Shown here in pieces: positions 61,641-64,000 of a stretch of DNA of 64,000 bases. The notes beneath the pieces were generated by a model that had not been told where the DNA came from, did no database searches, and was given only the letters and a program-made list of their open reading frames with translations. The DNA is from Odiellus spinosus (Eukaryota; Arthropoda; Arachnida; Opiliones; Phalangiidae), in the NCBI GenBank assembly GCA_963920705.1, contig OY987234.1, positions 18,371,794 to 18,435,793 of the forward strand, given 5' to 3'. Both the position numbers and the translations under genes were made by a program. Numbering within the stretch: the first letter of the stretch is position 1; the number at the start of each line of letters is the position of its first letter.

Positions 61641-63472
61641 AAAATTACGGAGAATTTTCGTAGAGACCTTGAAGATTCTATTACCTTTAAGAAATCGATA
61701 AGAAATCGATAAAAAAAACAACACTCGTTGTTAAGTTATAGTCTCCATTTAAGGTTAGTAACTTCATACTCTAACAAAAACCTTGGAAACTTGGCTTAAG
61801 ACACGAATTATATAGCATTTTTTTTTTTGAAAACAAGAGGAGAGGTTACATAAGTGTCGTGAAAAAAAAGGGTGTATATATATATATAAATGGTATCCGC
61901 TCTCCTAGATATAGACTAAAGTTTGAGTCGCGTTAAAAGCTTTCCATTAAAGCTTTTGGTGGCGCCACAATCCAAGTATACTCGGCTATCAAGATACTAT
62001 ATAGAGAAAGAGCAATTTTCTTGCGTAGGATCCGTCGAAAAACTCGATCGTCGTATAACATTTTTGTACGAAATATTTCTGCTAAAGATAAGGACTACAC
62101 TCTTCGGCCACTTTTTTTATCTTTACACGAACTACAGCGCCCCCACGCGAGTAAAGTGTCTATAACTATCGCGTCAATGAACATCTTTAGCCTCGTCCCC
62201 TTCACAGGGACGACTGCTTATAAAATCTTCTATTAACACCGAAAGAAATTCGTCACATTTCCCAAGTCAACGCAAATTTCTAATTTCGTTTACGACTCGT
62301 AATTTCCAAAAAAAAATTTAATCTAAAATTCTAAGTTCTTAGACATTGGACACCTGATACTGGGTCTTTGAAATCCCCATAAATATTGAGGGTTATAACC
62401 AAATCTAACGTCAACTAGCATTTTTTACAATATCTTTCAACTCCATTATCATTATCTTGTCTACCAACGGTTATATCTGGTTAATTAAGTAGAATTGCTG
62501 AAGTATCTGGTGCAAACTGGTTCAACTAGAGATAAGTTTCGTCATTGCCATAGTTAAACCATTTTTTTAATCTATGAAGATATAGTGAATGTTATTTTAG
62601 GGTAAAGGTCCGGTACCAGGCATTTCAAGTTTTGGTTCACTTTTGGTGAATTTTGGGTTATTTCATTAATATTAGGTCAAATTCTGTTGGAATTTTCGAA
62701 TTAGGGTTCATTTTTGACAAATTTAGAAGATGTCTACTCTATGCGAGCATATTGTCTACTTTAAGAAGCTCATATAAAACAAAATAGGGAATAATAGGTA
62801 TATCAAACGCTAAAAACCCAAATTGGTTGTTAGGTTAATTGCAGACTTCAACAACTTGTTCGAGTCTCTTTTTCTCGACATTCTATATCACTCGTCAACA
62901 AAGTCGTCCTTCATCTTCGGAAAAATCCGTTTACTTTTTCTGCCACTTTACTAATATCTTATCCGCGAGTCCCTTTTATTTCAAAGAGGTGACGCGCTTC
63001 CAAAATGTTCTCTCTATCAATTCCCCATACTCCCGTCGGAACTAACCCACGTTATACGTCTTCGGAGCTTAGCTTACTTAAAAATAAAATAAAAATAAAT
63101 AAAAAACTGGGATGGATTAAATCTCGAAACTCCCACCACCTAACAGCCCATAACTCATTTCGACTATCATTTTTCCAGAGGCGGCGAGTTCAAACAAAAA
63201 CGTCATATAGTGTCAACGACGCCTTCCAAAATACTACAAGTTTTTGAGGTTAAAGTTCACATGGAACAATACTTTTTCTCAACATAAAAAATAACCACTT
63301 TTGTACTCTTAAAGAGAGAGCGAAGAGGAAAAAGAAGTGATGTTTTGATTGATTCTACTATGAAATAGAAAAGTCTTGTTCTATTTTTGCCGATTAAGTC
63401 GAGTAAACAATAAAATTAATACAAAAACTAATACTAATAGTATTAATTGAATATTTTTCATAAAAATACTGT

Positions 63473-63811
63473 CAGAAGCCGATGAAACCCTCCTTTGAAG
63501 TCTATTACTCCCGGGTCTTGTCTACCCCTCTCTGTATGGGTTATTCTCAAAAGGCGCGATTCGTACGCCTCCTAACGGTAGATGTTTTCGGAGGGGGAGT
63601 TCGTCGAGCGAATATCTCTAGCAGCCTTGGAGTTCGTCAAAAAAACGTCGTCGTTTGTGGAGAGAGAGAGAATTTCCAATTTTCCGTAGACAGGGGGGAT
63701 GAAGTAGGACCCCTTCTAACTCGTAAAATTGGGAATTTTACCCATACAGAGAGGAGCGCTATATGGAACATTGGAGTAGTAGACTTCAAAGGAGGGTTTC
63801 ATCGGCTTCTG
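63473..63811. mobile_element. CAGAAG-family MITE, copy 6 (reverse orientation)
   Basis: 339 bp in the same orientation as copy 3, flanked by exact ATACTGT duplications (63466-63472, 63812-63818). The 129-codon ORF over it (63482-63871) is the open interior of the MITE. Confidence 0.92.
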
Positions 63812-64000
63812 ATACTGTTCATCTTTCATTGTTTTACGTTTCGTGAGGACTTTAAAATTGAGTGGGTGTAAAGAAGCCTTAAGCAAAAGGTTATGGCAGG
63901 TGGAGAAAGAAAGAAACCAAGGCTTAGGTCTAAACCCTTTTTTTTTACCGCTTTCCCCATCCTCTATTCTTTAGCGAACTCCTTATCCCAAACCAGTCGA

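Larger units (their letters stand above)
57250..64000 (-). other. stac upstream intron (or 5' flank), repeat-rich
   Basis: No further exon with convincing splice sites found. Holds a degenerate minisatellite (57420-57600), the TTAA palindrome copy B, a decayed palindrome arm (59768-59811), two CAGAAG MITEs and the second copy of the 0.75-kb insert. AT-rich remainder. Confidence 0.55.

Noticed and set aside
14569-63871. Recurring ORFs such as MKSTTPMFHIALLSV and MKPSFEVYYSRVLS
   Set aside because: All lie inside copies of the CAGAAG MITE; recurrence comes from the element, and both strands are open.

Overview
This window is eukaryotic nuclear DNA from an invertebrate. It is AT-rich, CpG is not obviously depleted, genes are split into small exons separated by introns of one to several kilobases, and short palindromic DNA transposons are dense. 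The recognisable protein is closest in character to arthropod Stac, so an arthropod (perhaps a hexapod) is my best guess. The species cannot be named from the sequence.

The main content is one gene on the minus strand, a stac-family adaptor. Fourteen coding exons (57249 down to 20812) join with perfectly compatible splice phases into 622 codons including all of the C-terminus. The protein has an N-terminal helical/coiled-coil part, a basic KSKWLKAFRSLK segment, a complete cysteine-rich C1 zinc-binding domain (two exons), a Ser/Arg/Gly-rich linker, a conserved Ser-rich segment and two C-terminal SH3 domains. The 5' end lies beyond the right edge of the window. A CpG-rich block at about 52.2-52.6 kb and a short phase-matched leader ORF at 31.2 kb are candidate internal starts for shorter isoforms; both are inferences.

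Downstream on the same strand, two small phase-0 exons (7179-7132 and 4374-4297) start a second gene. Its N-terminus resembles the first beta strand of a kinesin motor domain. The rest of that gene must lie to the left of the window.

The rest is intergenic and intronic DNA rich in mobile elements. A roughly 337-bp MITE family (ends CAGAAG...CTTCTG) has six full-length copies plus a partial end, mostly with exact 7-bp target duplications. Two other MITE families also have 7-bp duplications. A 434-bp near-palindrome inserts at TTAA in two copies. A nearly identical insert of about 0.75 kb, carrying the end of an unknown ORF, occurs at 16.4-17.1 kb and, inverted, at 60.5-61.6 kb. Two insertions can be verified inside the window because an unoccupied paralogous site is also present. 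Tandem arrays (a 20-bp AT-rich satellite, and a 24-bp GC-rich minisatellite with a 120-bp higher-order period) fill the last stac intron. No rRNA, tRNA, CRISPR array or retroviral element was recognised.
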